Notes: a model not told the origin generated them from the letters alone. A stretch of DNA of 64,000 nt from Pandoraea iniqua (GCF_902459685.1 NZ_CABPSF010000010.1:62001-126000), one strand, 5' to 3'; positions 46,240-55,011 are shown, counted from the first letter of the stretch. A program made the numbers and translations.

Positions 46240-46734
46240 TCACTTTGCGCCGACCGGCTTCACAGCAATCACTTCGATTTCCACCATCCAGCCCGGATCG
46301 ACCAGACGTGCCGCCTGCAGCACGGAGCGCGCCGGCAGGTTCGGGCCGTTCTTGTCGAAGAACTGGTAGTAGCCGTTCATGAAGCCACCGAAGTCCATGA
46401 CGTTGTTCTTCGCGGGATCGCCTACGAGAAACACCTGCATCTTGACCACGTCCTTCATGCCGAGATTCATGGTAGCGAGCAGTGCCTGAATCCGCTTGAG
46501 CACGCTCACCGTCTGCTGCTCGGTGTTGCCGTAACCGCCACCCTCGAGCTTTTCGGGCACCTGACCGCTCAGATACACGGTGGTGGCGCTGGCCGGTACC
46601 TCGACCGCAAGCGCGAGCGGCCCGGGGGTCTTCGGCAGGTGGCGCACGACTTCCTGCGCACCGGCCGCGTGGGCCCACCACATGGCAGCGCCAAGCGCCG
46701 CGACTTTCCACCATCCTTTCGCTGACATCGTCAT
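46240..46734 (-). CDS. Exported RidA/YjgF-family protein
   Basis: A 164-residue RidA-fold protein with a signal peptide (MSAKGWWKVAALGAAMWWAHAAGAQ), unusual because archetypal RidA is cytosolic. The enamine/imine deaminase residues are kept: the Arg of LPARSVLQAARL (Arg105 in RidA numbering) and the Glu of VEIEVIAVK. Family members hydrolyse reactive imines or enamines. It is the last gene of the operon amine oxidase - cytochrome c - RidA, so the likely job is to hydrolyse the imine made by the exported amine oxidase in the periplasm. A CAGGAACC site precedes the start at 46734. Confidence 0.88.
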   Translation of the reverse strand: MTMSAKGWWKVAALGAAMWWAHAAGAQEVVRHLPKTPGPLALAVEVPASATTVYLSGQVPEKLEGGGYGNTEQQTVSVLKRIQALLATMNLGMKDVVKMQVFLVGDPAKNNVMDFGGFMNGYYQFFDKNGPNLPARSVLQAARLVDPGWMVEIEVIAVKPVGAK

Positions 46735-46851
46735 ATTGGTTCCTGAAGATTGTTGAATCGATGGCGCGCGCGTGCCCACGCGCGCCGGAATTTCCGACGC
46801 GTGACTGTCGCTTCTGCGTTCTGCTTCTGCGTTCTGCGTCTGCGTTCTGTG

Positions 46852-46885
46852 CACGACGTGCTGCGCCATCGCGCAGCACGTCGTG
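46852..46885 (-). promoter_or_regulatory. Perfect 15-bp stem-loop between cytochrome c and RidA genes
   Basis: CACGACGTGCTGCGC (46852-46866) pairs with GCGCAGCACGTCGTG (46871-46885) around a 4-nt loop, 4 bp after the cytochrome stop. There is no U tract. Just downstream on the mRNA, TTCTGCG-like heptamers repeat (46811-46850 plus-strand view). This looks like an mRNA-stabilising or processing element that sets cytochrome above RidA expression. Confidence 0.6.
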
Positions 46886-46889
46886 AACA

Positions 46890-47288
46890 TCAGTTGCCCT
46901 TGGTGCCGCCTTCCGCTTCTTTCGCCGCTACGGTCTTGCGCACGGCCGCGACCTGCTCGACCGAGACCGGGGCCGCGTTGTTGCCCCATTCACCGCGAAT
47001 GAAGCTCACCACCGCAGCGATCTGCACATCGTTGAGCGACGAATTGAACGTCGGCATGCCGCCGCGTCCGCCGATCACGGTCTCGACGACCTTGGAAGGA
47101 TCGCCCAGCACGAACTTGTCGCCCTTGAGGGCGGGAAACGCGCCGGGAATGCCTTGCCCGCCTGCCTGATGACAAGCTGCGCAGTTGTTACCGAAGAGGG
47201 TCTTGCCCGACGGTGTCTGCGCGTGGGAAACACCGGCTACCTGACCCGCCACCAGACCGAACAACGCGATCGACCACAACTTTTTCAT
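46890..47288 (-). CDS. Periplasmic c-type cytochrome, probable electron acceptor of the amine oxidase
   Basis: A 132-residue class I cytochrome c with a Sec signal (MKKLWSIALFGLVAGQVAGVSHA), one heme site NNCAACHQAGGQG and an axial Met in GGRGGMPTFNSSLNDVQIAAVVSFIRGEWGN. The gene follows the amine oxidase by 73 bp. In Pseudomonas, nicotine oxidoreductase NicA2, a flavin amine oxidase, donates electrons to the cytochrome c CycN rather than to oxygen; by analogy this protein would accept electrons here. Confidence 0.92.
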   Translation of the reverse strand: MKKLWSIALFGLVAGQVAGVSHAQTPSGKTLFGNNCAACHQAGGQGIPGAFPALKGDKFVLGDPSKVVETVIGGRGGMPTFNSSLNDVQIAAVVSFIRGEWGNNAAPVSVEQVAAVRKTVAAKEAEGGTKGN

Positions 47289-47361
47289 TGCCTCACTCCT
47301 GTCCTTTTCTTCTGACTGCCACTGACGTTGCTACTGAAACCTTAGTGCTGCTGCATCGAGC

Positions 47362-49005
47362 TCATGCACTCAGACGTGCATGCAACTGCTCGATCTGATA
47401 CCAAGCCGATTCGATGGCGCCGGCCTGCCAGCCATTCAGATGGCTCAGGTGTTCACCGGCAAGTAACGTGCGGCCTTCGCCCTTGAGCAGACGCGGATAC
47501 GCGGTGCGGCGTCCGGCTTCGCTCCAGTCGGCCCAGCCGCCGAGGTTGTACTTCACGCGGTGCCACGCCACCGAGAACGACGATTCGGCCGAGTCGCGAT
47601 ACTGCCCCGGGAACACTTTCTCGCCCGCTGCCAGACCGAAGTCCGTACGCTCCTTCAGCGACATCGCGCTGATCTGCGCGGCGGTTGCCCCGAAGTTGTA
47701 ATACGACAGCAGCGTGCCCTTCTTGCCCTGCCAGTTGGTCGATGGCAGCGAAATCAGCGTGGCGCCCTTGATGTCCGTCTGAATGTGGCCGCCGTAGATG
47801 AAGTGATCCTCTTCCCAGAAGCGGCGCTTCATCTGCACGCCCAGTTTGCCGACCGGCTCGTAGGCGACTTGCATGGCGTCTTTGAAGTCGTCGGAGAAGT
47901 CGGTGTCGATCTGCTTGAGCACCGACAACGGGATCGTGCACAGACAGAAGTCGCCCTTGACCATGCGTGCGGCGCCGGTGCGTGTGTCCTTGCACTGCAA
48001 GACCACCCCGCCGTCCGTGTTGCGCAGGTTCACGACTTCGGTGTTGTAGCGAATCATCTTCTTCGTGCGGGCTTCGAACGCCTTGGCCACGTGGTCCATG
48101 CCGCCCACCGCTTGCAGCATCGTCTTTTGCTGTTCGATGTCGTTGGCCGAGCGGTAGATGTTGCCGAGCTTCGACTTGAGCAGATCGCCGAACTGGAGCG
48201 GATCGGTCAGCACGCCGGCCTGCACGCCGGGGTACGTCTTGTAGCCACGCGCCGACGTGCCCTTGTAGTCGAGGTCCTTCTTGTTCAGATAGCCCTCGTG
48301 CACGAGGTAGTCGAGCAGCAGCGCCTTGTCGCCTTCGCTGATCTGGTCGTTGAGCTTGCCCGCACGCAGCGTCTTGGCGAAGAGTTCATCGGTATAGCCG
48401 CGCATGTCCGCCTTGATCTCGAACTGGCGCAGGCGCTTGCCCGCGAGCGGGCCGTCGATGTTTTCCTTGTAGACGTAGGCGGCGTCGTTGTCATTGTTGA
48501 AGAGCTCGAGCGCCACGCCGAATTCGCGCGTGTAGTGCAGTGTGGACTGCTGGCAGAACGGAATGCGCCACGGGCCGTGGTTGATGTACTGGCCTTCGTC
48601 GAAATTGCAGACCTGACGCTCGCCGCCCAGTTCGGTCAACTCAAACCCTCTGCGTGCGCTCTGACAACGGCCGCCGGCAAAGCCACGTGCTTCGATGATC
48701 TCGCACTGGTAGCCGAGCTTCGAGAGCTCGTACGCGGCCGTCATGCCGGCAAGGCCGGCGCCGAGAATGACCACGCGCTTGCCGCGCCCGCTGCCCGACA
48801 GCCGCGGGGGCGACGTGCGCACCGAGGCGAGATCGACACCCCATGCTTTCATCGTGGCCAGCATGAGGCCACTGCCGCCGATGGCCAGCGTACGCATCAG
48901 GAAATCCCGGCGCCGCAATCCGCTCCCGCCTCCCTGTGCGCCTGCTCCTGCGATCGAATCCATCGAACCGAACGACTTACCCGTGGTTTGTTGCGCGTCT
49001 GACAT
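47362..49005 (-). CDS. Tat-exported flavin monoamine oxidase/dehydrogenase
   Basis: A 547-residue FAD-dependent amine oxidase. The N-terminus has a twin-arginine signal (LRRRDFLMRTLAIGGSGLMLATMKA). The Rossmann dinucleotide fingerprint is KRVVILGAGLAGMTAAYELSKLGYQCEIIEARGFAGGRCQ and the C-terminal FAD motif is TLLAGEHLSHLNGWQAGAIESAW. GAGGAGAGTC precedes the start at 49005. Export by Tat allows folding with FAD in the cytosol. Together with the cytochrome c and RidA genes downstream it forms a periplasmic amine-oxidation unit. The amine substrate is unknown; overall layout is closest to NicA2/Pnao-type enzymes. An L-amino-acid oxidase cannot be excluded. Confidence 0.9.
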   Translation of the reverse strand: MSDAQQTTGKSFGSMDSIAGAGAQGGGSGLRRRDFLMRTLAIGGSGLMLATMKAWGVDLASVRTSPPRLSGSGRGKRVVILGAGLAGMTAAYELSKLGYQCEIIEARGFAGGRCQSARRGFELTELGGERQVCNFDEGQYINHGPWRIPFCQQSTLHYTREFGVALELFNNDNDAAYVYKENIDGPLAGKRLRQFEIKADMRGYTDELFAKTLRAGKLNDQISEGDKALLLDYLVHEGYLNKKDLDYKGTSARGYKTYPGVQAGVLTDPLQFGDLLKSKLGNIYRSANDIEQQKTMLQAVGGMDHVAKAFEARTKKMIRYNTEVVNLRNTDGGVVLQCKDTRTGAARMVKGDFCLCTIPLSVLKQIDTDFSDDFKDAMQVAYEPVGKLGVQMKRRFWEEDHFIYGGHIQTDIKGATLISLPSTNWQGKKGTLLSYYNFGATAAQISAMSLKERTDFGLAAGEKVFPGQYRDSAESSFSVAWHRVKYNLGGWADWSEAGRRTAYPRLLKGEGRTLLAGEHLSHLNGWQAGAIESAWYQIEQLHARLSA

Positions 49006-49713
49006 GACTCTCCTCACTCTTGGATGATGCAACCTGTCGCGAATGCCAACGCCGTGCGCCTGATGTGCGAGGGCGCGCTACGGCCTTGCGGACGAGCGCA
49101 ACCGGCAAGCGCATGCAGCGCCTCGGCGAACGAATACGGGGGATAGTGAGAAGGCTCAGGGCGAGTGGCCAGAGGACCGCATGATGTCTCCTTAAGCGCG
49201 AATTCCGGGGCGAGCCCGACGGTCTTGCGCCGTCGTAACGCCGGGTTCTTGTCTTCTCGTGAAGCGTTACCCTCAGAGCCGGCCGACTGCGCGCTCCTGG
49301 GGGCGTGCGGCCGGTCGAATATGCATCACGCCGGCACTGCACTGCGGAGCCAATCCTGCTCAGGGGAATCGGGTATGCTTGCTCGCCTGTCGTATCAGGT
49401 TTGCCAGCCACCATAACGACCATACTATATGCGTGTTATGGCTAGGTGTATTAGCGTTAGTACTTAGCGTGCGTAGTGCGCGGGGACGTGCTTCGGGATG
49501 TGCCTGGGGACGTGCGCGCATCAGCAGCACCAGCGAGATTTGCGGGGAATGACAGAGAGGGCGGGCGGTCGTGGAGAAGCCACGACGCGTTGAGTTCGAT
49601 ACGCGTTGAGTTCGATCTTCGCAGCGGTGGGGGCTGCGGGTGATGCCGTCCAGTGAGATCACTGAACGGCGTCGCTATCTCATGGCGCGGCATCGCCGCG
49701 CTACATCCAATCT
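49006..49713 (-). promoter_or_regulatory. Intergenic region with GntR-type operator upstream of the amine oxidase
   Basis: About 700 bp without a convincing gene. The operator-like palindrome CATACTATATG is at 49421-49431, matching the four sites in the aromatic locus. On the minus strand it contains TATAGT as a possible -10, which would give a 400-nt leader for the amine oxidase; on the plus strand TTGCCA (49401-49406), a 16-bp spacer and TACTAT (49423-49428) form a better promoter but face no gene. A 16-bp exact tandem repeat ACGCGTTGAGTTCGAT lies at 49585-49616. Confidence 0.6.
49645..49670 (-). terminator. Hairpin after the alcohol dehydrogenase gene
   Basis: GCCGTCCAGTGA and TCACTGAACGGC pair (one mismatch) 44 bp after the alcohol dehydrogenase stop. 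No U tract is present, so this is a weak terminator or 3' stabiliser. Confidence 0.45.
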
Positions 49714-50862
49714 TCAGAAAGCCTGACGGAAAATCTCCTCGATCTCCGCTTGCTCGGCACGACGCGGATTCGTAAATCCGCAAGCGTCCTGCATCGCATT
49801 CGCGGCCAGCGTCGGGATATCTTCCTGCTTCGCACCCAACTCCGTCAGACCGGCCGGGATGCCGATATCTTTCGAGAGCCGGCGAATCGCAGCAATCGCG
49901 ACCTTCGCCCCTTCCGCATCGCTCAGCCCTTCGACCTTCTCGCCCATGGCTTGCGCGATATCTTTCAGGCGCGCGGCGCTGACGCTCGCGTTGAACTCTT
50001 CCACGTGCGGCAGCAGAATCGCATTACACACGCCGTGCGGCAAGTCGTAGAACCCACCCAACTGATGCGCCATCGCATGCACGTAGCCGAGCGACGCATT
50101 GTTGAACGCCATCCCCGCGAGGAACTGCGCATACGCCATGTTTTCGCGTGCCGTCATGTCGTCGCCGTGCGACACGGCACGACGTAGATTTTCCGAGATC
50201 AGCGTCACGGCCTTGAGTGCGCACGCGTCGGTAATCGGTGTTGCTGCCGTCGAGACATAGGCCTCGGTCGCGTGCGTCAGCGCATCCATGCCCGTCGCAG
50301 CTGTGAGTCCCTTGGGCATCGCCGCCATCAGTGCCGGATCGTTGACCGACAACAACGGCGTGACGTTGCGATCGACAATCGCCATCTTCACGTGACGTGT
50401 CTCGTCCGTGATGATGCAGAACCGCGTCATCTCGCTCGCGGTGCCCGCCGTGGTGTTGATCGCGATCAGCGGCAACTGCGGCTTTGCCGACCGGTCCACG
50501 CCTTCATAATCCGCAATCTTGCCGCCGTTGGACGCGCACAGCGCAATCCCCTTCGCGCAGTCGTGCGGCGAGCCGCCGCCCAGCGAGATCACGAAGTCGC
50601 AGTGATTCTGTTTGAGCAGCGCGAGACCTGCTTCCACATTGGCCACCGTGGGGTTGGGCTTGGCGCCGTCGAAGACGACCGCCTGAATGTCCTGTTGCGT
50701 GAGCAGCTTTGCCACTTTCTCGGCGACACCGGCCTTGGCGAGACCGGCATCGGTCACGATCAACGCACGGCGGAAATGGTATTGGGGCAGGGCGGCAATC
50801 GCTTCGTCGAGGCTGCCGATGCCCATCATGTTGACGGCGGGAATGAAGAAAGTCGTGCTCAT
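49714..50862 (-). CDS. Iron-containing (group III) alcohol dehydrogenase
   Basis: A 382-residue NAD-dependent alcohol dehydrogenase of the AdhB/YiaY type. NAD site: [18 protein letters not shown]. Metal site: the Asp and His residues in [15 protein letters not shown] and in [35 protein letters not shown] lies ahead of the start at 50862. It is 219 bp downstream of the aldehyde dehydrogenase gene and probably co-transcribed, so that a primary alcohol (ethanol or similar) is oxidised to the acid in two steps. The AcoR-like regulator on the other side suits that role. Confidence 0.93.
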   Translation of the reverse strand: MSTTFFIPAVNMMGIGSLDEAIAALPQYHFRRALIVTDAGLAKAGVAEKVAKLLTQQDIQAVVFDGAKPNPTVANVEAGLALLKQNHCDFVISLGGGSPHDCAKGIALCASNGGKIADYEGVDRSAKPQLPLIAINTTAGTASEMTRFCIITDETRHVKMAIVDRNVTPLLSVNDPALMAAMPKGLTAATGMDALTHATEAYVSTAATPITDACALKAVTLISENLRRAVSHGDDMTARENMAYAQFLAGMAFNNASLGYVHAMAHQLGGFYDLPHGVCNAILLPHVEEFNASVSAARLKDIAQAMGEKVEGLSDAEGAKVAIAAIRRLSKDIGIPAGLTELGAKQEDIPTLAANAMQDACGFTNPRRAEQAEIEEIFRQAF

Positions 50863-50908
50863 GGTTTTGCTCCTTATATCTGTTCTGTGAGGGGCGCACC
50901 ACGACCAC

Positions 50909-50938
50909 GCGGCCGGCAGATTCAACACTGCCGGTCGC
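50909..50938 (-). promoter_or_regulatory. Intercistronic hairpin between aldehyde and alcohol dehydrogenase genes
   Basis: GCGGCCGGCAG pairs with CTGCCGGTCGC (one G-T pair) across an 8-nt loop. There is no U tract, so read-through into the alcohol dehydrogenase is expected. The 219-bp gap has no sigma-54 type promoter. Confidence 0.45.
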
Positions 50939-51081
50939 GTCGTCGCAGGGGGATGCGGGATCTTCTCGCAGGCATTAAAGACAGCTTCCGCCTATCGGCG
51001 GGCCGCGTCTTTGATCTGCGGCAAACAGGGACGCAATTGCAGAAAGCGTCGAAGGACTCTACAAATCGGGCTCAAAAATAC

Positions 51082-52602
51082 TTAGAAGAAGCCGAGCGGA
51101 TGGATGTCGTAGCTCACCAGCAGATTCTTGGTCTGTTGGTAGTGATCGAGCATCATCTTGTGGGTTTCTCGCCCGATCCCCGACTTCTTGTAGCCACCGA
51201 ACGCGGCGTGCGCGGGATACAGGTGATAGCAGTTCGTCCACACGCGCCCGGCCTGAATCGCGCGGCCCATGCGATAGGCGCGGTTGATGTCGCGCGTCCA
51301 CACGCCGGCCCCCAAACCGAACTCGGTGTCGTTGGCAATCGCCAGCGCTTCGGCTTCGTCCTTGAACGTGGTGATGCCGACCACGGGCCCGAAGATTTCT
51401 TCCTGAAACACGCGCATGCGGTTCTCGCCCTTGAGCAGCGTCGGCTGGATGTAGAACCCGGACGCGAGCGGCCCGTCGAGCATCTCGATACCGCCGCCGG
51501 TCAGCACTTGCGCACCTTCCTTGCGGGCCAGATCCAGATACGTCAGGATCTTGTCGAACTGCTGCTCCGACGCCTGCGCACCGACGGCCGTGTCGGTATC
51601 GAGCGGATCGCCGCGTTTGATGCGGGCAACCTTGGCCATCACCACTTCCATGAACGGCTCATAGATCGATTCCTGCACCAGCGCGCGCGACGGGCAGGTG
51701 CACACCTCGCCCTGATTCAGGAAGCCCAGCACCAGCCCTTCGGCGGCCTTCTCGATGAACTCCGGCTCGCCGCGCATGATGTCGTCGAAGAAGATGTTCG
51801 GCGACTTGCCGCCCAGCTCGACCGTGCTCGGAATCAAATTGGCCGCCGCGCGCGACAGAATGTGCCCGCCGACCGGCGTCGATCCGGTAAACGCAATCTT
51901 GGCAATGCGGCGGCTCGACGCCAGCGCTTCACCCGCTTCGCGCCCGAAACCCTGCACGATGTTGAGCACGCCCGGCGGCAGCAGGTCGCCGATCAACTCG
52001 GCGAACAGCGTGATCGTGAGCGGCGTTTGTTCGGCGGGTTTGAGCACCACGCAATTGCCCGCCGCGAGGGCGGGGGCGAGCTTCCACGCGGCCATGAGCA
52101 GCGGGAAATTCCACGGAATGATCTGACCGACGACGCCCAACGGCTCATGAAAGTGATAAGCGGCCGTGTGTTCGTCGATCTCGGCGCTCGTGCCTTCCTG
52201 CGCCCGAATGCAACCGGCGAAATACCGGAAATGATCGACGGCCAGCGGCATGTCGGCGGCGAGCGTTTCGCGCACGGGTTTGCCGTTGTCCCACGTCTCG
52301 GCGACGGCGAATTTCTCCAGATTGGCTTCGAGCCGGTCGGCAATTTGCAGCAGAATGCGCGAGCGCGCCTGCACCGATGTTTTGCCCCATTTCGCCGCGG
52401 CGGCGTGGGCCGCGTCGAGCGCCAGTTCGATGTCGGCGCCACTGGAGCGCGGAAACTCACCGATGACACCGCCTGTCACCGGCGACGTGTTGGTGAAGTA
52501 CTGTCCTTCGACGGGCGGGACGAACTTGCCGCCGATGTAGTTTTCGTAACGCGGCTGCAAGGTCAGCAGGGCACCGGGGGTGCCGGGCGGGGCATAACGC
52601 AT
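51082..52602 (-). CDS. NAD-dependent aldehyde dehydrogenase (AcoD/ExaC type)
   Basis: A 506-residue class 3-like ALDH close to acetaldehyde dehydrogenases induced by ethanol or acetoin. Visible: [17 protein letters not shown], oxyanion Asn in [33 protein letters not shown], catalytic Glu in [14 protein letters not shown] and catalytic Cys in [11 protein letters not shown], and the C-terminal [33 protein letters not shown]. It is complete. A sigma-54 promoter lies 55-71 bp upstream and the AcoR-like activator gene diverges from it. Confidence 0.95.
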   Translation of the reverse strand: MRYAPPGTPGALLTLQPRYENYIGGKFVPPVEGQYFTNTSPVTGGVIGEFPRSSGADIELALDAAHAAAAKWGKTSVQARSRILLQIADRLEANLEKFAVAETWDNGKPVRETLAADMPLAVDHFRYFAGCIRAQEGTSAEIDEHTAAYHFHEPLGVVGQIIPWNFPLLMAAWKLAPALAAGNCVVLKPAEQTPLTITLFAELIGDLLPPGVLNIVQGFGREAGEALASSRRIAKIAFTGSTPVGGHILSRAAANLIPSTVELGGKSPNIFFDDIMRGEPEFIEKAAEGLVLGFLNQGEVCTCPSRALVQESIYEPFMEVVMAKVARIKRGDPLDTDTAVGAQASEQQFDKILTYLDLARKEGAQVLTGGGIEMLDGPLASGFYIQPTLLKGENRMRVFQEEIFGPVVGITTFKDEAEALAIANDTEFGLGAGVWTRDINRAYRMGRAIQAGRVWTNCYHLYPAHAAFGGYKKSGIGRETHKMMLDHYQQTKNLLVSYDIHPLGFF

Positions 52603-52656
52603 GTTGTGTCTCCGGATATTGTCGTGCCGGTGGCGTCGAGGCCACGCACGTCCGTA

Positions 52657-52673
52657 AGCAAGTCGCGGGCCAG
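52657..52673 (-). promoter_or_regulatory. Sigma-54 (-24/-12) promoter of the aldehyde dehydrogenase
   Basis: On the minus strand the sequence CTGGCCCGCGACTTGCT matches the sigma-54 consensus YTGGCACG-N4-TTGCW with one mismatch (C for A). The start point would be near 52646, giving a leader of about 44 nt. Confidence 0.78.
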
Positions 52674-52738
52674 CCCGGCAGATCGTTGTCTGACGGGCAT
52701 GGTGCGAGTGAGCCGCACTCGCCGGTGCGCCGAATCCG

Positions 52739-52752
52739 TGACACGGGTGTCA
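52739..52752 (-). promoter_or_regulatory. Candidate enhancer site for the AcoR-like activator
   Basis: A perfect 14-bp palindrome TGACACGGGTGTCA, 66 bp upstream of the sigma-54 promoter, a normal enhancer distance. A second inverted repeat, GCGAGTG-N5-CACTCGC, lies at about 52704-52722. Confidence 0.6.
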
Positions 52753-52875
52753 CCCCCTGTCTCGCGGGCGGGACACCGGGTGCGCGCATGGCTGACATAC
52801 CTCATTGCAATCACCTGCGGCTTGCGACATGCTTCGGGGACGGCTTCAAGGTCATCCGGCACGGGGAGACAACCA

Positions 52876-54825
52876 ATGCCAGCGAATACAGAATCAGCAC
52901 ACGCGCGCCGTGTGCTGAATGTCGTACAAGGTCACTTGCCTGCCGTCGCGGCTGCGACGGACCCGAGCATCGCCAGCTCCTGGCGCCGCTGTCTCGACAT
53001 GCACGATCTCGACCCGGGCGCGCGCATGGCGCCGCATGTCATCGGATCGTCACAACTGACCGAGCGGCGCAACGCGATGGAACAACTGCGCCATGTATCG
53101 GCGCACGTGCTGGACCGGTTGCAGCGCCAGTTGATGAATCCGCGTCAGGCGGTGTTGCTCACCGACCCCGACGGTGTCATCGTCGACTGCCAGTTGCACG
53201 ACGGTACGCGCGACGACTTCCTGCGTGCCGGCCTGCGTCCCGGTGCCGACTGGAGCGAATCGTGCGAGGGCACTAACGGTATCGGCACGTGCGTGGTCGA
53301 ACGGGCCCCCGTGATCATCTGCCAGCAGGATCACTTTCGCGCGCTGCATACGCCGCTCACCTGTACGGCCAGTCCGGTGTTCGCACCGCACGGCGAATTG
53401 CTCGCCGTGATCGATGTGTCGTCGACCAGTGCCGATCTCACGCGTCAAAGCCAGTTCCACACGCTCGCGCTCGTCAATCTCAGCGCGAAGGTGGTCGAGA
53501 GCGAATACTTCTTTTTGCATTACCGCGACGAATGGCTGCTGCAATTGCAGGAGCAAGCCGACCATCTGGGCGGTTTCGCGCAGGCGTTGCTGGCCTTTGA
53601 CGACAGCGGCCGGGTGCTCGCCGCGAATCAGAGTGCCTTGAATCGTCTGGGCGTCACGCGCGGCGACATCGTCGGCACGCGAATCGATCAGTGGTTTGCG
53701 CAATCGCTCGATGCGCTGATGGCGCGTGCTCACCCGCAACCGCAGACTTGCTGGCCGGTTCGCACGCAGGCCGGTGAGGCACTGCTGGCGATGCTGCGGG
53801 CGCCCGAACGGGCCGCGCGGCCAACGCCACGCATTCCCGCGCAATCCGTACCTCGTCAGGACACCCCCGTTGCCCCCTTCACCGATGCCCATCTGGCACG
53901 AGAATTCTCGCGCGCCTGCCGTGTTTTCGCCCACGACGTGCCGGTGCTGATTCGCGGCGAAACCGGCAGCGGCAAAGAAGTCTTCGCCCGCGCCGTGCAT
54001 GCCGCCAGCGCGCGCGCGAACGGCCCATTTGTCGCGCTGAACTGTGCGGCCATTCCCGAAGCGCTGATCGAGAGCGAATTGTTCGGCTACGTGGGCGGCA
54101 GCTTCACGGGCGCGCGCAAAGAAGGCATGAGCGGCAAGCTCTGGCAGGCGAATGGCGGCACGCTGTTCCTCGACGAAATCGGCGACATGCCGTTCGCCAT
54201 GCAGACGCGGCTGTTGCGCGTGCTGGAAGAGCGCGAGGTGTTGCCGTTAGGTGGCGGAGAACCGGTGGCGCTCGATATTCGCGTGCTCAGTGCGACGCAT
54301 CAGGATCTGGAGGCGCGCATCACCGAGCGGCAATTCCGCGAAGACCTGTTCTATCGGCTCAGTGGGCTGGCCGTCGTGGTGCCGCCGTTGCGGGAGCGCG
54401 ACGACAAACTCGACCTGATCCAGCGGCTGCTGAGACAGGCACAGACAGACAGCCGCGTGGTCGTGACCGACGCCGCACGCGAAGCGCTCTGTGCCTTCGA
54501 TTGGCCCGGCAACGTGCGGCAGATGCGCAGCGTGATCCGCACGCTGGTGGCACTGAGCGACGACGGTGTCATCACGCCGGAGGACCTGCCTGACGAAGTA
54601 CGTCAGGCGCGGGCCGTCGCTAGCGACGCGCCCCGCGAAGCACCGCTCGAAGCGGCTGAGCGGCAAGCGTTGCGCGAGACCCTTGATGCCTGTCAGGGGC
54701 AGGTGAGCGCGGCGGCGCGCAAGCTCGGCGTGAGCCGCAACACGCTGTACCGGAAATTGAAGCGCTTCGGCTTATTGCGCGAACCGGCCAAAACCAGTTG
54801 CCCGACGCCGTCAAACACGCTATAG
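52876..54825 (+). CDS. Sigma-54-dependent activator, AcoR family
   Basis: A 649-residue enhancer-binding protein: N-terminal AcoR/GAF sensor (residues about 60-190, with LLTDPDGVIVDCQLHDG and GTNGIGTCVVERAPVII), PAS-like segment near 235-290, AAA+ domain with Walker A RGETGSGKE (about residues 359-367), Walker B GGTLFLDEIGDMP and R-fingers FREDLFYRL, and a Fis-type HTH at about 613-633 (AARKLGVSRNTLYRKLKRFGL). The sigma-54-contacting loop reads GSFTGA rather than GAFTGA. The ATG at 52876 has GGGGAGAC upstream. A much longer open frame extends upstream, but it is antisense to the dehydrogenase genes and is discounted. Likely inducer: an alcohol, aldehyde or acetoin. Confidence 0.93.
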   Translation: MPANTESAHARRVLNVVQGHLPAVAAATDPSIASSWRRCLDMHDLDPGARMAPHVIGSSQLTERRNAMEQLRHVSAHVLDRLQRQLMNPRQAVLLTDPDGVIVDCQLHDGTRDDFLRAGLRPGADWSESCEGTNGIGTCVVERAPVIICQQDHFRALHTPLTCTASPVFAPHGELLAVIDVSSTSADLTRQSQFHTLALVNLSAKVVESEYFFLHYRDEWLLQLQEQADHLGGFAQALLAFDDSGRVLAANQSALNRLGVTRGDIVGTRIDQWFAQSLDALMARAHPQPQTCWPVRTQAGEALLAMLRAPERAARPTPRIPAQSVPRQDTPVAPFTDAHLAREFSRACRVFAHDVPVLIRGETGSGKEVFARAVHAASARANGPFVALNCAAIPEALIESELFGYVGGSFTGARKEGMSGKLWQANGGTLFLDEIGDMPFAMQTRLLRVLEEREVLPLGGGEPVALDIRVLSATHQDLEARITERQFREDLFYRLSGLAVVVPPLRERDDKLDLIQRLLRQAQTDSRVVVTDAAREALCAFDWPGNVRQMRSVIRTLVALSDDGVITPEDLPDEVRQARAVASDAPREAPLEAAERQALRETLDACQGQVSAAARKLGVSRNTLYRKLKRFGLLREPAKTSCPTPSNTL

Positions 54826-54826
54826 T
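54798..54826 (+). promoter_or_regulatory. tRNA promoter overlapping the end of the activator gene
   Basis: TTGCCC (54798-54803), a 17-bp spacer and TATAGT (54821-54826). The -10 contains the TAG stop of the activator gene; the tRNA-Ala gene starts 15 bp downstream. Confidence 0.7.
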
Positions 54827-54841
54827 CACGCCTCTTCGCGC

Positions 54842-54917
<76 letters not shown>

Positions 54918-54935
54918 AACGAATGACTGTTTTTT

Positions 54936-55011
54936 GTCCCCTTCGTCTAGAGGCCTAGGACATCACCCTTTCACGGTGAGTACAGGGGTTCGAATCCCCT
55001 AGGGGACGCCA
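54936..55011 (+). tRNA. tRNA-Glu (anticodon TTC)
   Basis: A 76-nt cloverleaf: acceptor GTCCCCT with AGGGGAC, anticodon stem TCACC/GGTGA with loop CTTTCAC giving TTC, T loop TTCGAAT, and an encoded CCA. It lies 18 bp after tRNA-Ala, in one transcript. Confidence 0.95.

Noticed and set aside
50272-54825. A 1517-codon open frame on the plus strand
   Set aside because: Only its last 649 codons, from 52876, encode a recognisable protein (the AcoR-like activator). The rest is antisense to two well-supported dehydrogenase genes and is His/Arg-rich nonsense typical of GC-rich antisense frames.
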